Assembly (NCBI GenBank): GCA_018818835.1
Contig: JAHIRD010000045.1
Coordinates: 1 to 38,601, forward strand
Reading direction: 5' to 3'
DNA length: 38,601 nt
Source: Pseudomonadota bacterium
GTDB taxonomy: Bacteria; Desulfobacterota; Desulfobacteria; Desulfobacterales; Desulfolunaceae
In this document: positions 36,533 to 38,601 of the stretch, one piece after another
How the letters are laid out: each line of letters starts with the position of its first letter
Position numbering within the stretch: position 1 is the stretch's first letter
Notes under the pieces: model-generated
What the model was told of the DNA's origin: nothing
Database searches by the model: none
Seen by the model: the letters and a program-made list of their open reading frames with translations, nothing else
Program-made: the position numbers and the translations under genes

Positions 36533-37384
36533 TTATAGCGTTATCCGTCCCTGGAAGACGACATGGGCCGGACCGGTTTTGAATATATGGTTTGTTTTTC
36601 TGTCCCATTCGATGTGGAGGTCTCCACCGTCAAGATGAACAAGGACCTTGTCTATGGTCTTTCCATTTAAAATCGCAGCCACCACGGCGGCACAGGCCCC
36701 TGTTCCGCAGGCAAGGGTGATTCCGGCTCCCCGTTCCCAGACTTTCATCCTGAGTTCTCTGTCCGAAAGAACCTGAATGAACTCCACGTTTGTTTTTTCA
36801 GGGAAAAGGGGGTGTGTTTCCAAAAAAGGGCCAAGCTCACTGATCGGACTTTGGGACACATGATCCGTAAAGATCACTGCATGGGGATTGCCCATGGACA
36901 CGGCGGTGATGGTTACGATGCCCAGAGGCGTTTCAATGGCCTCGGTCAGCGTGCCGGGATGGGGCGCATAAAACGGAATTTTTACAGGGTCCAGGATCGG
37001 TTCTCCCATATCCACGGTCACCGTCCGGATGACGCCCTTATCATCACGATTCAGTCGGGGGATAATAACGCCGGCCTGGGTTTCAATACGGATTTTCGGC
37101 TTGTCGGTGATACCCGATTCGTAAGCGTAACGTGCCAGGCAACGGACACCATTGCCGCACATCTGGGCTTCACTCCCATCTGAGTTGAAAATTTTAAGAC
37201 AAAGGTCGCACGTTTTGGAATCACGTACGATCAAAAGCCCGTCAGCCCCGATTCCAAATCGTCGGTCACAAAGCTTCACGGCTAAGGTGTGATAAGAATA
37301 TGTTTGTTCAATCGCCATGTTTCTGTCGTCAATAACGATAAAATCGTTGCCGATGCCTTCCATCTTCATAAACGATATGTCCAT
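36533..37384 (-). CDS. dapF: Diaminopimelate epimerase
   Basis: A 283-residue enzyme that interconverts LL- and meso-diaminopimelate for lysine and cell-wall synthesis by two cysteines. Both catalytic regions are present: the MCGNGVRC block and the ACGTGACA block. Also visible are KMEGIGNDFIVID at the N-terminus, RRFGIGADGLL and SMGNPHAVIF. The length is normal. ATG 37384 is preferred because GGAGG lies nine bases upstream; an in-frame start at 37402 is possible. No other dap gene lies nearby. Confidence 0.95.
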   Translation of the reverse strand: MDISFMKMEGIGNDFIVIDDRNMAIEQTYSYHTLAVKLCDRRFGIGADGLLIVRDSKTCDLCLKIFNSDGSEAQMCGNGVRCLARYAYESGITDKPKIRIETQAGVIIPRLNRDDKGVIRTVTVDMGEPILDPVKIPFYAPHPGTLTEAIETPLGIVTITAVSMGNPHAVIFTDHVSQSPISELGPFLETHPLFPEKTNVEFIQVLSDRELRMKVWERGAGITLACGTGACAAVVAAILNGKTIDKVLVHLDGGDLHIEWDRKTNHIFKTGPAHVVFQGRITL

Positions 37385-37616
37385 TTTATATGTCCTCCAC
37401 ATGATTTATAACGTCAGTTTACGTGTAAATAGTCGATTCTGCAATCCCAAACAGGGATGGATGCAAAAATGATGAAGAAGGTAAATTGTCCTTCCCTGGT
37501 TCCGGAAGGGGAAACGCAAAATTGAATTGCGACTTGGTTCAGTATTTGGTATTTGTTTTCAAGGTGATATACAAATAGTTTTTTCTGCCATAGGGCATGT
37601 GTAAGTGGGAGACAGG

Positions 37617-38030
37617 ATGATGAGGAAAATAAGTTTGTACGATGAAGCCCATGTGCTTGTAGCTGCCATCAGGGTTCTGGAGTTTAAGAAAAGCGCAACT
37701 CCCTCACTGAAAGAAATTAGCGAATTCCTGGGTATGAACATTGACCGGGTCTCCCGGATCAGCAACGATTTGAAACATCTGGGCATCATCACCATGGTGG
37801 ATGGTCCCTTTGAAAGCGTGAATCTGCTCGTTGCCGATCATACCTTGATCGAAGGTATTTCCAGGGAAGTCAAAGAAATTAAAATGGAAGACGAAATCCG
37901 GAAGTTCCGTGAAAAGTCGAAAAATGCTTATGAGACCAAGGTCATGGCCTTTAAGGAAGAAGCCAAGAAAAAAGAAAAGGCCTTGTTTGATGCGCTGCAG
38001 AAGAAGCTTAAGGAAGAAATCAAAAGTTGA
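37617..38030 (+). CDS. Small winged-helix protein with C-terminal coiled coil
   Basis: About 137 residues. GGGAG at 37607-37611 supports ATG 37617 (37620 also possible). Residues about 5-75 fit a winged-helix DNA-binding fold (SLYDEAHVLVAAIRVLE, SLKEISEFLGMNIDRVSRISNDLKHLGI). The rest is charged and helical (EEAKKKEKALFDALQKKLKE), a likely coiled coil for dimerisation. I recall similar proteins in sulfate reducers but know no target. The gene is divergent from dapF, about 230 bases away. Confidence 0.75.
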   Translation: MMRKISLYDEAHVLVAAIRVLEFKKSATPSLKEISEFLGMNIDRVSRISNDLKHLGIITMVDGPFESVNLLVADHTLIEGISREVKEIKMEDEIRKFREKSKNAYETKVMAFKEEAKKKEKALFDALQKKLKEEIKS

Positions 38031-38040
38031 GCAGGGGGCA

Positions 38041-38130
38041 CATGTCCGTGTTCGTCCCTGTCAGTCCGTGTTTGTCCAGGCTATTTCTTCGTGGACGGAC
38101 ACGGACGAGCACTGACTGACACGGACATTG
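38041..38130. repeat. GTCCGTGT-type inverted repeat
   Basis: The left arm (38041-38077) and the right arm (38093-38130) are built of GTCCGTGT/GTCAGTCC-type units and pair over about 37 bases with roughly three quarters identity, around a 15-base loop. It follows the winged-helix gene by ten bases and could end its transcript. Confidence 0.6.
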
Positions 38131-38162
38131 AAACACCGTGGTCAAACCGTTTTTTTATTTCG

Positions 38163-38183
38163 TTTCCAGGCGAAGCCTGGAAA
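38163..38183. repeat. Perfect 9-bp-stem hairpin
   Basis: TTTCCAGGC (38163-38171) pairs fully with GCCTGGAAA (38175-38183) around a GAA loop. It lies in the repeat-rich region after the winged-helix gene. Confidence 0.55.
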
Positions 38184-38200
38184 GTTAACTTGTTTTGTTC

Positions 38201-38252
38201 ACCACTGAAGGACACGACGAGCCACGAAGAAGGGCAAAAGATTATCCCTGCC
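38201..38252. repeat. CTTCGTGTCC-type repeat with exact 30-bp match to 26773-26802
   Basis: The segment starting ACCACTGAAGGACACGACGA is the inverse of the 20933 element. It continues into CACGAAGAAGGGCAAAAGAT and on to TTATCCCTGCC, identical to 26773-26802. Confidence 0.65.
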
Positions 38253-38601
38253 AGGGGCCAAACCCCTCACTACGGGGGCAGACCTTTAAAAAAGTTTGAT
38301 CCGTCGTCTCCAAGGCTATGACGGGACAGGCAAACCGGTTATGATTTTCTTCATGTGCCTTGTGCCGAGCCCGGCCTTCGGCTGTCAAATAAGATCAGGC
38401 AGGACGGCAGGCGCATTTTTTGCTGACTTCCGACAAAGCGAAGGTATACCGAATTTGAGGAAAACCCCTGGCGCGGGTTTTGCCTCTGATTATATAATCT
38501 GAATTATCAGACGCCGGGGGCTGGCGGCCGGGGTGCGGCTTTTTGAAGACCGGATGGCAGACGCCGGTGTTGGATAATTTAGGTCGGATTATGTAAGAAG
38601 C

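Larger units (their letters stand above)
38031..38601. other. 571-bp gene-free region at the window end
   Basis: Holds the GTCCGTGT inverted repeat (38041-38130), a perfect 9-bp-stem hairpin (38163-38171 with 38175-38183), a copy of the CTTCGTGTCC-type repeat with a 30-bp segment shared with 26773, and hairpin arms AAACCC/GGGTTT near 38465. The weak frame at 38296-38502 is not called. Confidence 0.45.

Noticed and set aside
38296-38502. 68-codon frame near the window end
   Set aside because: Its residues are low-complexity, the region is repeat-rich, and no ribosome binding site or family match is seen.

Overview
The window suggests a strictly anaerobic, Gram-negative member of the Desulfobacterota, most likely Desulfobacterales/Desulfobacteraceae. 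This is an inference from moderate G+C, a selenocysteine-containing Hdr/CCG-type iron-sulfur protein, a globin-coupled diguanylate cyclase, many lipoproteins with thrombospondin type 3, CARDB or Ig-like repeats, and intergenic hairpin repeats of a kind I associate with this group. No rRNA, tRNA, insertion sequence or CRISPR array was recognised.

Left part, plus strand (1-18596). After a lone LarA-like protein (112-1395) comes a long run of co-directional genes (about 1810-18525). A perfect sigma54-type -24/-12 element (1703-1718) precedes it and an intrinsic terminator (18557-18596) follows it. It encodes one TolQ/MotA-type channel protein, two TolR-type stators, a small exported protein, an FHA-TM-proline-rich-AgmX/TonB-like bridging protein, a beta-barrel-like outer-membrane protein, two periplasmic TPR proteins (the second 1177 aa) and four surface-type proteins: a propeller-like lipoprotein, a Ca-binding TSP3 protein, a VWA+TSP3 lipoprotein and a PPC-domain-like lipoprotein. 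The layout matches the logic of the myxobacterial Agl-Glt (gliding) and Nfs (spore-coat) machines: a proton motor, an inner-membrane/periplasm bridge, an outer-membrane platform and a VWA adhesin comparable to CglB. This is the strongest candidate for a little-described system here.

Middle (18597-26280). A TSP3/RCC1 lipoprotein gene is interrupted at a 9-T tract in its signal peptide, which could be a phase switch or decay. A radical SAM gene follows a consensus sigma70 promoter. On the minus strand lies a CCG-domain iron-sulfur protein whose in-frame UGA replaces the Cys of an ECGH motif and is followed by a good bacterial SECIS hairpin, so it is read as one 439-aa selenoprotein. Then come a CARDB lipoprotein made of five tandem repeats of exactly 393 bp and a START-like exported protein.

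Right part, mostly minus strand (26281-38601). leuB and dapF are ordinary biosynthetic genes. Between them an apparent minus-strand cluster runs from a small lipoprotein through a VanZ-like membrane protein, a three-repeat Ig-like exported protein and a 1321-aa ten-repeat Ig-like surface protein to a globin-coupled GGDEF protein, linking oxygen or redox sensing and c-di-GMP with surface proteins. A GYD-domain gene and a small winged-helix/coiled-coil gene complete the set.

Intergenic DNA is rich in dispersed elements: 9-nt-period ATGGGACCT-like tracts (three sites), CTTCGTGTCC-type hairpin repeats, a 45-bp repeat pair, and a GTCCGTGT inverted repeat.
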